DNA from: Actinoplanes sp. NBRC 103695
GTDB lineage: Bacteria > Actinomycetota > Actinomycetes > Mycobacteriales > Micromonosporaceae
Reading direction: 5' to 3'
Assembly: GCF_030269485.1 (NCBI RefSeq)
Contig: NZ_BSTL01000002.1
Location: 136,341 to 200,340, forward strand
Length of the DNA: 64,000 nucleotides
Positions within the stretch are counted from its first letter, which is position 1. Every line of letters starts with the position of its first letter. Below, one piece after another: positions 17,898 to 26,650 of the stretch. The position numbers and the translations under genes were made by a program. The notes below the pieces were generated by a model. It was not told where the DNA came from, made no database searches, and saw only the letters and a program-made list of their open reading frames with translations.

Positions 17898-19775
17898 ATG
17901 CAGCCCGATGACGACGAAGCCGAGCTCTCCCTTCCGTACTGGTTGACCAGCACGTCCGAGGCCGCGAGCACCGGCTTCGTGGCCATGCTGCGGCGGCTGC
18001 CCAAGCTGCTCGCGTCGGCGTGGCGGATCGCGTGGGAGTCCAGCCGCGGCACCACCACGGCCGTGATCGTGCTGCAGGTGCTGGCCGGTGTGGTCAGCGC
18101 CGTCGGGCTGATCAGCGTCGTCGGCGTCTTCGACGGCCTCCTCCGGGAAGGCGCGACCCCCGAGCGGGTACGGGCCGCCGCCCCCTCACTGGTCCTGCTG
18201 GTCGTCGCTCTGGCCGTACGCGGAATCCTCACCTCCGCGGCGGCCAGCGCCAACGGACGTCTCACCCCCAAGGTCTTCCAGACAGCGGAGATGCGCCTGC
18301 TCACCGTGACGACGCAGGTCGAGCTGACCACGTTCGACGACCCGGACTGGCGGGACGCCATGCAACGCGCCCGCGACAAAGGGCTGCACGCCGCCGAGCA
18401 ACTCGTCAACCAGGCGATCGAGGTGCTGAAGAGCGTGGTCGGGCTGATCGCGGCGGGTGGTGTGCTCGCCACCCTGCATCCGGTGCTGCTGCCGCTGCTC
18501 GTCCTCGCCGTCGTGCCGGTCGGCTGGGCGTCGGCCCGCGGCGCCCGCCTGAGGTACCTCAGCCTGCTCAAGACGATCGCGATGTGGCGCCGCCAGTACA
18601 TGCTGGCGCATCTGCTCGCCGCCCGCGAACCGGCGCCCGAACTGCGCGCCTTCACCGTGCAGGGCTTCCTGCTCGACGAGGTGCGCCGGCTGCTCGCGAT
18701 GGCGACGCGGCGGGAGGTGGCGCTGTCCGACACGGTGGTGCGCACCTCGCTGGTCGGGCAGACGCTGAGCGGGCTCATCACCGGTCTCACCTACGGCGTG
18801 CTGCTCTGGCTGTTGTGGACCGGCGGCATCGCGCTCGCGGCGGGAGGCGCCGCGGCGTACGCGATCAATGTCGGCATCGGGAAACTCTCCGAGCTCGCCT
18901 ATTCCGCGAACCGCGTGTTCGAGCAGGGTTTGTACTTCGCCGACTTCGAAGGCTTCTGCGAGATGTCGCGCGCCCGCGCCGAACGTGCGCCTTCGTCGGG
19001 CGAGACTCAGCCCGGCTTCGCCGAGATAACCCTCTCCGGCGTCACCTTCACCTACCCGGATGCGGATCGGCCCGCGGTCCAAGACGTCTCTCTGACGGTA
19101 CGCCGGGGAGAGATCATCGCCCTCGTCGGCGAGAACGGGTCCGGCAAGAGCACCCTCGCGGCCGTGATCGCCGGGCTGTACCGGGCCCAGTCCGGGGTCG
19201 TCAGGTGGGACGAGGCCGACGTGAACATGTTCGCCCCCGACGCGATCCGCGACCGGGTGGCCGTGGTGATGCAGGAGCCGACCCGGTGGCCGCTGTCGGC
19301 CCGGCACAACATCACCATCGGCCGCTACGACCGCGACATCGACACCGAACAGGTCCACGGCGCGGCCCGGGCCGGCGACGCGCACGACTTCGTCATGGAG
19401 CTGACCCGCCAGTACGACACGCTGCTGTCGCGGCACTTCACCGGGGGAGCGGACCTGTCCGGCGGGCAGTGGCAGCGCCTGGCGGTGAGCCGCGCGTTCT
19501 ACCGCGACGCGCCGCTGCTGATCTGCGACGAGCCGACCGCCAACCTGGACGCCCGGGCGGAGCACGCGGTCTACCTCCGCCTGCGCGAGCTGGCGGCCGG
19601 GCGCACGGTCATCCTGATCACGCACCGGATGGCGAGCGTCCGCGAGGCCGATCGGATCTTCGTGCTCGACCACGGCTCGGTGGTTGAGGAAGGCGACCAC
19701 GCGGAGCTGATGTCCAGCGGTGGGACCTATGCCCAGATGTATACGCTCCAGGCCAGCGCCTATCTGGCCGCCTAG
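17898..19775 (+). CDS. ABC exporter, fused membrane and ATPase domains
   Basis: A 625-residue half-transporter. Residues 50-345 hold five or six membrane helices (for example TAVIVLQVLAGVVSAVGLIS). The nucleotide-binding domain starts near 375, with Walker A GENGSGKST at 411-419, Q-loop MQEPTRW, signature LSGGQWQRL, Walker B LLICDEPT and switch His in LITHRMASV. The type resembles exporters found with RiPP and lanthipeptide clusters, but no precursor or modification gene is nearby. The ATG at 17898 comes after a 58-bp gap holding a direct repeat. Substrate unknown; it should work as a homodimer. Confidence 0.92.
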   Translation: MQPDDDEAELSLPYWLTSTSEAASTGFVAMLRRLPKLLASAWRIAWESSRGTTTAVIVLQVLAGVVSAVGLISVVGVFDGLLREGATPERVRAAAPSLVLLVVALAVRGILTSAAASANGRLTPKVFQTAEMRLLTVTTQVELTTFDDPDWRDAMQRARDKGLHAAEQLVNQAIEVLKSVVGLIAAGGVLATLHPVLLPLLVLAVVPVGWASARGARLRYLSLLKTIAMWRRQYMLAHLLAAREPAPELRAFTVQGFLLDEVRRLLAMATRREVALSDTVVRTSLVGQTLSGLITGLTYGVLLWLLWTGGIALAAGGAAAYAINVGIGKLSELAYSANRVFEQGLYFADFEGFCEMSRARAERAPSSGETQPGFAEITLSGVTFTYPDADRPAVQDVSLTVRRGEIIALVGENGSGKSTLAAVIAGLYRAQSGVVRWDEADVNMFAPDAIRDRVAVVMQEPTRWPLSARHNITIGRYDRDIDTEQVHGAARAGDAHDFVMELTRQYDTLLSRHFTGGADLSGGQWQRLAVSRAFYRDAPLLICDEPTANLDARAEHAVYLRLRELAAGRTVILITHRMASVREADRIFVLDHGSVVEEGDHAELMSSGGTYAQMYTLQASAYLAA

Positions 19776-19822
19776 CTTTCCCACCTGGTTGCAGGGCTTT
19801 GCGGCGTGTCAGAGTGAGGGGT

Positions 19823-20491
19823 ATGACCGCAGGGTTGATCGTTGTCGTCGTCGCGCTGGTGGGTGCGACGGTGATCGGGCTGTGGCGGCGTGCCTCGGAC
19901 GGGCGCTTCCGGGTAGTCGGCGGCGCCGGCTCTGAGACGGGCGCGGCAGCCGTTTCTCCGGTGCCCGTTTCTCAGGCGTCCGCCGTTCCATCGGCTCAGG
20001 CGTCCGCCGTTCCATCGGCTCAGGCGTCCGCCGTTCCATCGGCTCCGGCGTCAGACGCTTCAGCCGCCCCGGCCTCGAACGCCCCAGCGGCGGCGGTTGC
20101 CTCGTCGGCCCCGGGCGACCCCTCCGCGGCGAGTGAACCGCTGGCTGCGTCGGCGACGGGGCCGGGCGGGGATGTCATCGCGCCGGAGTTGTTGGAGGCG
20201 CTCGGGGTGGATCGGGCGGCGGAGGCGACGTTGTTGCAGTTCTCGACGGCGTTCTGCCAGCCGTGCCGGGCGGTGCGGCGGATCAGCTCAGAGGTGGCCG
20301 CGATGGTGCCCGGTGTGCGACACGTCGAGGTAGACGCGGAGTGCCACCTCGACGCGGTCCGTGCGCTGAACATCTGGCGTACCCCCACGCTCCTGATCCT
20401 CGACGGAGAGGGACGTGAGGTAAGGCGTGCCACGGGAGTCCCCGGCAAGCCGCAGCTGATCGCCGTGCTCGGGCAGGTGCTGGATCGCTGA
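19823..20491 (+). CDS. Membrane-anchored thioredoxin-like protein
   Basis: This 222-residue protein has an N-terminal membrane anchor (GLIVVVVALVGATVIGLW), then a 90-residue Ala/Ser/Pro spacer, then a thioredoxin fold from about residue 130. The active site is FSTAFCQPCRAVRR (CxxC), and the cis-Pro loop is IWRTPTLLIL. It probably faces the extracytoplasmic side and reduces or shuffles disulphides. The spacer contains three exact 24-bp repeats (19973-20044). It is followed 68 bp later by a DUF4395 membrane protein, a partner often found with such thioredoxins in actinobacteria, suggesting a redox pair. ATG 19823 after GAGGGG. Confidence 0.85.
   Translation: MTAGLIVVVVALVGATVIGLWRRASDGRFRVVGGAGSETGAAAVSPVPVSQASAVPSAQASAVPSAQASAVPSAPASDASAAPASNAPAAAVASSAPGDPSAASEPLAASATGPGGDVIAPELLEALGVDRAAEATLLQFSTAFCQPCRAVRRISSEVAAMVPGVRHVEVDAECHLDAVRALNIWRTPTLLILDGEGREVRRATGVPGKPQLIAVLGQVLDR
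19973..20044 (+). repeat. Three exact 24-bp tandem units inside the thioredoxin-like gene
   Basis: Units at 19973-19996, 19997-20020 and 20021-20044 are identical and encode (QASAVPSA)3 in the Pro/Ala spacer. A diverged fourth unit follows. The copy number can vary in frame without affecting the catalytic domain. Confidence 0.9.
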
Positions 20492-20559
20492 AACTCCACC
20501 TCCGCGCTGGTGATGACCCTCACGCTCGCGGGGTGGCCGCGAGGTGCAAGAGTCAGAAC

Positions 20560-21009
20560 ATGGAGCTAGACCCCCGTGGCCAGCGCTTCGCGGCGGCCAT
20601 CACCAGCGCGGTGATCATCGCGGTGCTGGTGACCGGTTCCGCCTGGCTGGCGCTCGCCCAGGCGGTGGTCTTCGCCCTGACCGCCCTCAGCCCGCGCCGC
20701 GGTCCTTACGCGCTGATCTTCCGCACTCTGATCCTGCCGCGCATCGCCCCACCGGCCGAACGCGAGCCCGCCGCTCCCGTCCGCTTCGCCCAGACCGTGG
20801 GCCTGGCGTTCCTCTCGGTCGCCTCGATCGGCTACTTCGCCGGAGATCCCGCGGTGGGCATGACGTTCGCCGGGTTGGGGCTGGTGGCCGCCTTCCTCAA
20901 CGCTGCTTTCGGGCTCTGCCTGGGCTGCGAGGCCTACCTGGCCATCCGCCGGCTCACCACCCGGCCCGCGCCGCGCCCGCAGGTCCCGCCCCGCCCGCCG
21001 ACCGTCTAG
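20560..21009 (+). CDS. DUF4395 family membrane protein
   Basis: This 149-residue protein has four likely membrane helices (residues 14-30, 33-50, 88-105 and 110-132). The conserved ELDPRGQRFAAAITS at the start and FGLCLGCEAYL at the end are typical of DUF4395; the Cys pair CLGC may take part in thiol redox chemistry with the upstream thioredoxin-like protein. The family is of unknown function. The ATG at 20560 fits this conserved N-terminus. The C-terminal tail is Pro/Arg-rich and leads into a very GC-rich gap. Confidence 0.82.
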   Translation: MELDPRGQRFAAAITSAVIIAVLVTGSAWLALAQAVVFALTALSPRRGPYALIFRTLILPRIAPPAEREPAAPVRFAQTVGLAFLSVASIGYFAGDPAVGMTFAGLGLVAAFLNAAFGLCLGCEAYLAIRRLTTRPAPRPQVPPRPPTV

Positions 21010-21311
21010 CCGCCTCCGGGCGGAGGCTCGGGTCGTCGCCGCCAAGCCCCGCGCCGCCCGCGCTCGCCGCCCGCCCGCGCCGCCCGCCCTCGCCGCGCCG
21101 CCCGCGCCCGCCCGCGCGCGTCGCGGATGGTCGGTCCGGGCTGGAGTGGTAGGACCTGGCGGTATTCGGGCTCGAGATGCCGCCGTGCGCTACCGCTGTT
21201 TGGGTGAGTGGTAGCCACGGGCGCTTTCGCGGGCCCGGATGCCGACCGGTTCTACCACCGGCGCGGAGAGGTGGCGGCGCACTGTCGATTGTGGAGGAAA
21301 GGCGGAGGGGA
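21010..21311. other. Gene-free, extremely GC-rich stretch
   Basis: No gene is supported in these 302 bases. Positions 21055-21125 consist of GCCCGC-type simple repeats almost without A or T. The last 60 bases are the upstream region of the GNAT gene. I see no operator or terminator that I would defend. Confidence 0.6.
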
Positions 21312-21836
21312 ATGTTGCTGCGGGACGTTCAGGTCGGCGATGTTGACGCCTATGTCCGGATGCGCTGTGACCCGGTGATGATGGCCGAGCTTGGTGGGCC
21401 GCTGCCGCGAGAAGGGATGGCGGACAAGGTTCGGCGGGATGCGGCCGAGGCGCGCAGCGGGACGGCCTGGATCAAGATGATCGTTCCGGACGGGGAGCGG
21501 CCGGAGGCGGTGGCCGGGTCGCTGGCGCTGTGGCGGCACAAGGATCACGGCGAGGAGATCGCTGAGGTCGGGTGGATGGTGCTGCCCGAGTTCCAGGGGC
21601 GGGGGATCGCGAAACGTGCCACCGCGATGCTGCTCGATCAAGCGCGCGGGGATGACCGGTGGGCAGAGGTGCACGCATTTCCCGGTGTCACCAATGCGGG
21701 CTCCAACGGGATCTGCCGGGCGCTCGGATTCCGGCTCCTGGGCGTCGAGGAGTTCGTCTGGGCCGGTCGGCAGCTGCGTACCCATCATTGGGTGATCCTG
21801 CCGGACAAAGATCTGAAGATTCCCCCGACCGGGTGA
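21312..21836 (+). CDS. GNAT family N-acetyltransferase
   Basis: A 174-residue acetyltransferase starting LLRDVQVGDVDAYVRMRCDP. The acetyl-CoA motif is GWMVLPEFQGRGIAKRATAM (Q/RxxGxG/A type), and VTNAGSNGICRALGFRLLG is the C-terminal helix. The substrate is unknown. GCGGAGGGGA lies directly upstream of ATG 21312; a GTG seven codons earlier is an alternative. The gene is isolated, with a terminator-like hairpin at 21960-21987 between it and the convergent response regulator. Confidence 0.87.
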   Translation: MLLRDVQVGDVDAYVRMRCDPVMMAELGGPLPREGMADKVRRDAAEARSGTAWIKMIVPDGERPEAVAGSLALWRHKDHGEEIAEVGWMVLPEFQGRGIAKRATAMLLDQARGDDRWAEVHAFPGVTNAGSNGICRALGFRLLGVEEFVWAGRQLRTHHWVILPDKDLKIPPTG

Positions 21837-21959
21837 ACGCGGCGCGACCGGAACGGATGGTGAAGAAGAACCGAAGATCCGGCAGCCGGGAAACGCCGAA
21901 GACGCGAGGAATGCCGGGAACCGCCTGACACCATCCGCGAAATGATCCAGGAAAGCCGA

Positions 21960-21987
21960 CCGCCCGGCACGTGAGACGGCCGGGCGG
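21960..21987. terminator. Hairpin between convergent genes
   Basis: CCGCCCGGC pairs perfectly with GCCGGGCGG across a 10-base loop. It lies between the GNAT and response-regulator stops, so it may act on both strands. No U-tract follows, which is usual for actinobacteria. Confidence 0.6.
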
Positions 21988-22004
21988 ATCAGCGGGTGGT
22001 GCGG

Positions 22005-22673
22005 TCAGAACTTGGGTGCGTCCGGCGCTTCCAGGAGGCCGAGGCGCAGGGCGGTCATCAGGGCCTGGGCGCGGTTGGCGGCGCCCAGCTTCTCGTACAG
22101 CTTGGAGATGTGGGTCTTGGCCGTGGACTCGGAGACGAACAGCTGCTTGGCGATGCCGGCGACGCTCATGCCGTCGGCGAGCAGGCGGAGCACCTGACCC
22201 TCACGCGGTGACAGCTGGGGACCGCTCGGCGCCAGGCGGCGCTTCATGGCCTCGGCCAGATCGGCCGCCGTGAATGCGCTGGGTGCGCTGGCGGCGTGCC
22301 GGGCGGCCGCCACCACCTCGTCGGCGGGTGCGGTTTTGGGGACGAACGCGCTGGCCCCGGCCTCGAGAGCACCGAACAGCTGGTCGTCGCCCGCGTACAT
22401 CGTGAGCACCACGATGCCCATGTTGGCGTTGTTCTTACGGAGGGCACGTGTGGCCTCGAGGCCGCTGCCGTCGGGCAGGCGGAGGTCCATGATCACGACG
22501 TCGGGCTGGAGTGCGCCGGCCTGTCGTACGGCCTCGGCCGCCGTGGCGGCCTCACCGACGACCTCGAACTGCCGGTCGCGCTCGAATGCGTGTCGCAGCC
22601 CCTTACGAATCAAGTCATGATCGTCGACAAGGAGGACCTTGGTGCGCGTGGTCGGCGCAGGACTGGTCGACAT
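22005..22673 (-). CDS. LuxR-family (NarL-type) response regulator
   Basis: A 222-residue regulator. Residues 12-125 form the receiver (KVLLVDDHDLIRKGLRHAFE), with the phospho-acceptor Asp in DVVIMDLRLPDGSG and Lys in FVPKTAPADE. Residues 155-215 are the LuxR HTH (LSPREGQVLRLLADGMSVAG). It should be phosphorylated by the kinase encoded just upstream, 7 bp away. ATG at 22673 begins MSTSPAP; an upstream in-frame extension is inside the kinase gene. Target genes are not evident. Confidence 0.93.
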   Translation of the reverse strand: MSTSPAPTTRTKVLLVDDHDLIRKGLRHAFERDRQFEVVGEAATAAEAVRQAGALQPDVVIMDLRLPDGSGLEATRALRKNNANMGIVVLTMYAGDDQLFGALEAGASAFVPKTAPADEVVAAARHAASAPSAFTAADLAEAMKRRLAPSGPQLSPREGQVLRLLADGMSVAGIAKQLFVSESTAKTHISKLYEKLGAANRAQALMTALRLGLLEAPDAPKF

Positions 22674-22680
22674 GCTCGGG

Positions 22681-24372
22681 TTACTCCCCTTCTGGAGCGG
22701 GAACGCTATCCCGCACGCTATCGCGCCTGGCGGCTGTGCCAAGCACCACGGCAACTGTTGTCCCGCTGGGGTGTCGTGGCGTGATCTTGAGTTTTCCGCG
22801 GATCCGCTCCGCGCGCTCGGCCATGATGGTCAGGCCGTAACGCCCGTCGGGCCGGTCGTCCGCGAAACCTTTGCCGTCGTCCGCGACCGTGATCTCGGCG
22901 TACGGCGGGTCGATGGTGCACGTGACCCACAGATTCGACGCCCCCGCGTGCTTTCGCGCATTCGTAATTGCTTCCTGGGCGATGCGCAGCAATTCCGCCT
23001 CGGTCGCGGCGGGCAGCCGGGCCGTGGATTCGTCGAAGGTGAAATGCACGCGCAGGCCGGCGGGTGTGCCGATGGTCCGGGCGTACTCGGCGATGGCCGC
23101 CGCCAGACCGCCGTTGCGATCCACCTCCGAGCGCAGCTCGAAAAGACTCAGTCGCAGCTCGGTGATCACCCGCGTCACCTCGGCCCGCAGGCTCCGCAGT
23201 TCCTCGGCCGTCTCCTCGGCGCCCTCGGGCAGGGTGGCCTGCGCGTTGTCGATGCCGTAACCGACCATCACCAGTTCCTGCGCGACCCCGTCGTGGATCT
23301 CGCGGGCCAGCCGCTGCCGCTCCTCGTTGGTGGCCAGCGACCGCACGTCGTCGAAGAGCAGGGCGGCCTCCAGCCGCAGCGCGGCCGGGCCGGTCACCTC
23401 GGTCACGCCGGCGACAACCGCCGACGGGTACGCCTGCGCGATGTCCGCCTCGAGGATGACCAAGCCGATCGTACGGACGCCCGCGACCAGCGGCACCACC
23501 AGCGAGGACGACGCCTCCCCGCCGCGGTGTGAGCGCGCCTGGGAGCGGTTGGCGGTCTGCGGCTGCTGGGTGGCCCACGCGTCCGCGATGGCGGAGTCGG
23601 CGTCCAGCGTGGTCTCCCAGTCGACCCGCTCGGCGCCGCTCTGTGCCAGCACCACGAGCCGCCCGCCGCCGCTGGCCGACAGCACGGCTGCCCGCTCGCC
23701 CGGCGCGACCTGGCGTAGTTCCTCGAGCAGGTGCTCGGAGATGCCGCCCGGGTCGAGCGTGGCGCCGGGCAGCGAACGGGCGACGCTGCGCAGCTGAGTC
23801 AACAGCCGGGTGGCCTCGGCGTACGGCTGAGGTGTGGTCTGTGCGGGTGCCATGAACTGGCGCATCGTGTCCGCGGCGAAGGTGACGATCGCCCCCAGCA
23901 CGAGCCACTGCCCGCCGGCCGCGAGGAAGCCCGGCTGGGTGATCGGCATCGGGTCGCCCAGCAGCGTGCCGCCCGCGACCAGCGCGACCGCGGTGACGCC
24001 GAGCAGGGCGGCGCCCTCGGTCGGCCTTCGGCGCAGGCTCGCGGTCAGCAAAGGCACGGCGATGTACGGGAGGATCACCTCGGCCCCGAAACCCTTGTAG
24101 TCCGTACCCGTCAGATCGGCCGCGGCAGCGACGGACCCGGCGGCGAGCCCGGTGATCGCCACCTCGGCGACCCGCCCCAGCGGCGCCCACACCCGATGGT
24201 CCGGCGCGATGAACGCGGGCAACGCCGCGACCAGCAGCAACGCGATCCAGCGCAGCTGGGCGACGTCCTCCGTCGCGATCAGGGTCAGCGCTGCCACCAG
24301 GGCGAGCATGATGAGCCGCGCAGCCGTCGCCAGGGGCTGGACGCGGGTCGTGGCGATGGGGGATCGGGGCAC
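22681..24372 (-). CDS. Sensor histidine kinase (HisKA_3, GAF)
   Basis: From the GTG at 24372 the protein has 563 residues. Residues 18-180 hold six or so membrane helices (for example LIMLALVAALTLIATEDVAQ). Residues 195-345 look like a GAF domain. The dimerisation/phosphoacceptor helix has EIHDGVAQELVMVGYG (His), and the ATPase has ITNARKHAGAS (N box) and VADDGKGF (G1). It is the NarX/DesK class. It is transcribed with the downstream LuxR-type regulator. The signal is unknown. A longer upstream reading frame has no kinase-like features, supporting the GTG start. Confidence 0.92.
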   Translation of the reverse strand: MPRSPIATTRVQPLATAARLIMLALVAALTLIATEDVAQLRWIALLLVAALPAFIAPDHRVWAPLGRVAEVAITGLAAGSVAAAADLTGTDYKGFGAEVILPYIAVPLLTASLRRRPTEGAALLGVTAVALVAGGTLLGDPMPITQPGFLAAGGQWLVLGAIVTFAADTMRQFMAPAQTTPQPYAEATRLLTQLRSVARSLPGATLDPGGISEHLLEELRQVAPGERAAVLSASGGGRLVVLAQSGAERVDWETTLDADSAIADAWATQQPQTANRSQARSHRGGEASSSLVVPLVAGVRTIGLVILEADIAQAYPSAVVAGVTEVTGPAALRLEAALLFDDVRSLATNEERQRLAREIHDGVAQELVMVGYGIDNAQATLPEGAEETAEELRSLRAEVTRVITELRLSLFELRSEVDRNGGLAAAIAEYARTIGTPAGLRVHFTFDESTARLPAATEAELLRIAQEAITNARKHAGASNLWVTCTIDPPYAEITVADDGKGFADDRPDGRYGLTIMAERAERIRGKLKITPRHPSGTTVAVVLGTAARRDSVRDSVPAPEGE

Positions 24373-24537
24373 GTCACGGATGGTAGCGGCATGGTCGGTC
24401 GGCGGCCCATCGGCGGACCGGGGCTGCGCCTGGTTCCGAATTCCGGCGCGCGGCGTCGAACAGGTGGCGGATTTGGAACTGGCGTCGGATAACCCTGGTC
24501 GGCAGAAATGTCGCCGGTACGCGGTAGCCTCCGGGGC

Positions 24538-24981
24538 ATGGCGGACACCTCGACACAGTCCATCCAGATCGCCGCGCCCCTCGACCGGGTCGCGGCGGTG
24601 ATCTGCGATTTCCCGCGATACCCCGAGTGGGCCGACGCGATGAAACAGGTCGAGGTGCTCAGCGAGTACGAGGACGGGTACGCGGCCGAGGTCCGGTTCG
24701 TCATCGACGCCGGTGTGATGGCCGACGACTACACCCTGGAGTACTCGTACGCCGACGATCTCTCCCGGATCGAGTGGCGCTTGGTCAAGCCGTCGAAGAC
24801 GCAGAAGTCGCAGGAGGGCTCCTACGATCTGGAGGCGGGCAGTGACGGTGTGACTACGGTGACGTACACCTTGGCGGTGGAGTTGTCCGTGGGGATGCTG
24901 GGGATGTTCCGTCGCAAGGCCGAAAAGATGATCATGGATACGGCGCTCAAGCAGCTCAAGCGCCGTGTGGAGGCCCGCTGA
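24538..24981 (+). CDS. SRPBCC (START-like) family protein
   Basis: A 147-residue single-domain protein of the polyketide cyclase/START-like fold, which forms a hydrophobic ligand cavity. It opens TSTQSIQIAAPLDRVAAVIC with DFPRYPEWADAMKQVEVL, and ends in a long helix (KMIMDTALKQLKRRVEAR). The homologue in the mycobacterial locus is Rv2185c (TB16.3). Ligand unknown; a lipid or isoprenoid is plausible. ATG 24538. The next gene is only 26 bp downstream, so the pair is probably cotranscribed. Confidence 0.87.
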   Translation: MADTSTQSIQIAAPLDRVAAVICDFPRYPEWADAMKQVEVLSEYEDGYAAEVRFVIDAGVMADDYTLEYSYADDLSRIEWRLVKPSKTQKSQEGSYDLEAGSDGVTTVTYTLAVELSVGMLGMFRRKAEKMIMDTALKQLKRRVEAR

Positions 24982-25007
24982 CGAGGCGGACCGGCGAGGA
25001 GCGCGGC

Positions 25008-26600
25008 ATGGCTGGAGAGACGGGTTCGGCACGGCAGGAGGCCGAGCGGCTGGTCGCCACCGTGCTGGCGATGACAAGCAAGATCGACGACGAGACCCTC
25101 TCGGGTACGGCGGACCGGTTGTTCGCCGGGCTCAGCCAGGTGGGGGCGACCCTGGGTGAGTTCGTGGCCCGGGCGACGGAGGACCCGGCGGCGTCCCGTC
25201 GCGAGCCGGCGTCCGATGCCGGCGCTGGTCCGAGGCCGGCGGCCGGCGCCGACGGTGGTCCGGGGAGCGAGCCGGCGGCCGGCGCCGACGGTGGTCCGGG
25301 AGGTGGGCCGGCGGCCGGCGCTGCGGGGAGTGCTCAACCGGCGCAGCCCAAAGCGGCGCGCGCGGAGGACGGCCGTGGGGGCGATGCCTGGGCGCGGGCC
25401 ACCGGTGAAAGTCAGGCCGGCCGCGACCAAGCGACCGTTGGCGGTGGTCGAGCAAGTCAGGGCGGCGCGACCGCTGGCGCTGGTCAGGCTGGGCGGGCTG
25501 GCTCGGACGGCGGCGGCAGTCGGGCTGGCTCGGACGGCGGCGGCAGTCGGGCTGGCTCGGACGGCGGCGGCAGTCGGGCTGGCTCGGACGGCGGCGGCAG
25601 TCGGGCTGGCTCGGACGGCGGCGGTAGTCAGGCTGGCTCGGGTGGCGGCGGTTGGTCGGTGCCCGGCGACGACGGGGTGTGGGCCTGGGCTACCGGCGCG
25701 GTGCGACAGGTGGTGGGTGACGGCGGCGGCTCCGGTACGCAGGCGCGCCACGGCTGGTCGACCGGCAGTGTCGAGTGTTGCGTGTGTCCGGTCTGCCGGA
25801 TGATCGCGACGATGCGCAATCCGACGCCGGAGTCCGCCGAGCGGCTGGCCGGCGGGGCGGGCGACTTCGCTTCCGGGGTGGTCAGTCTGATGCGGGCGTT
25901 CTCGGCGGTGTCGGGCACCCGGTCCAAGCCCGCGCGCCGGACGAGCGCGCCGCCACCGCCTCCGCCGGACCCGGACATCGCCTGGTCGGCGGCGACGCGG
26001 CGGGGCTCGGCGCCGGTCGATGTGCCGGAACCGCCGGACGACGACGAGTCACCGTGGACGGCCGCGACGCGGACCGCCAACCGGGAGTCCGTCGAGCGTG
26101 AGGCCCTGGCCAAGGCCGAGCGGGAACGGGTTGCCAAGGCGAAGGCGGAGCAGGACCGGCTCGCCCGCGAGTCCGCCGCGCGGGAGAAGCGCGAAGCATT
26201 GGCCCGGCAGAAGGAAGCGCTGGCCCGGCAGAAAGCGGAACGCGAGCAGACCGCAAAGGACTCGGCCACGACGGTGATGGCGCCCGGAGGCGCTGCAGCA
26301 GGGACGACGGCCGAAAGCGCGGCGGGCGGGGCAGCCGAGGGCGGTGGCGCGGCCGGCGGCCCAGCCCCGGGCGGTGGCGCGGCGGCGGGCGGTGGCGCGG
26401 CGGCGGGCGGTGGCGCGGCGGATGAGGCCGCGGCCGGCGGCGGTGAGCGGCGCGATGAGGTCCGCGGACTGTGGGGATGGAACGGCGGGGATCGGGTGGG
26501 TGATGTCTGGGCGCGGGCCACCGCGGATCCCGGGGTTGGCGGCGCGGCCGGCGCGCCCACCGTGGATCATGATGGAACGGGCGACGCTGCCCGGGACTGA
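25008..26600 (+). CDS. Low-complexity protein with a conserved Cys-motif core
   Basis: The protein has 530 residues. A helical N-terminal domain (residues 1-60, ERLVATVLAMTSKIDDETL) is followed by a Gly/Ala/Ser/Asp-rich region with a nine-residue repeat (RAGSDGGGS, five copies). A short conserved core comes next, SVECCVCPVCRMIATMRNP then TPESAERLAGG; it may bind metal. The C-terminal half has a Lys/Glu/Arg coiled coil (about 365-420) and more Gly/Ala repeats. Location (SRPBCC, this, ROK glucokinase) matches a Streptomyces neighbourhood around glkA with a DUF5304-type gene; this link is tentative. Function unknown. Confidence 0.65.
   Translation: MAGETGSARQEAERLVATVLAMTSKIDDETLSGTADRLFAGLSQVGATLGEFVARATEDPAASRREPASDAGAGPRPAAGADGGPGSEPAAGADGGPGGGPAAGAAGSAQPAQPKAARAEDGRGGDAWARATGESQAGRDQATVGGGRASQGGATAGAGQAGRAGSDGGGSRAGSDGGGSRAGSDGGGSRAGSDGGGSRAGSDGGGSQAGSGGGGWSVPGDDGVWAWATGAVRQVVGDGGGSGTQARHGWSTGSVECCVCPVCRMIATMRNPTPESAERLAGGAGDFASGVVSLMRAFSAVSGTRSKPARRTSAPPPPPPDPDIAWSAATRRGSAPVDVPEPPDDDESPWTAATRTANRESVEREALAKAERERVAKAKAEQDRLARESAAREKREALARQKEALARQKAEREQTAKDSATTVMAPGGAAAGTTAESAAGGAAEGGGAAGGPAPGGGAAAGGGAAAGGGAADEAAAGGGERRDEVRGLWGWNGGDRVGDVWARATADPGVGGAAGAPTVDHDGTGDAARD
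25494..25655 (+). repeat. 27-bp tandem repeat (five units plus a diverged sixth)
   Basis: Units begin at 25494, 25521, 25548, 25575 and 25602. The first four are identical; the fifth has one change (GGTAGT), and the sixth at 25629 is diverged. They encode RAGSDGGGS repeats and keep the reading frame. Confidence 0.9.
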
Positions 26601-26650
26601 TCGACGAGCGCGAGGCAAAGCGCGGGACAAGGCAAGAGGGGACGGGCAGC

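Noticed and set aside
17898..19775. Exporter as part of a RiPP/lanthipeptide cluster
   Set aside because: The transporter type fits, but no precursor peptide, LanM/LanC or protease is found within several kb; neighbouring genes are core genes.
21055..21125. GCCCGC-rich stretch as a replication origin or regulatory RNA
   Set aside because: It lacks DnaA boxes or a stable unique fold and is simple-sequence DNA.
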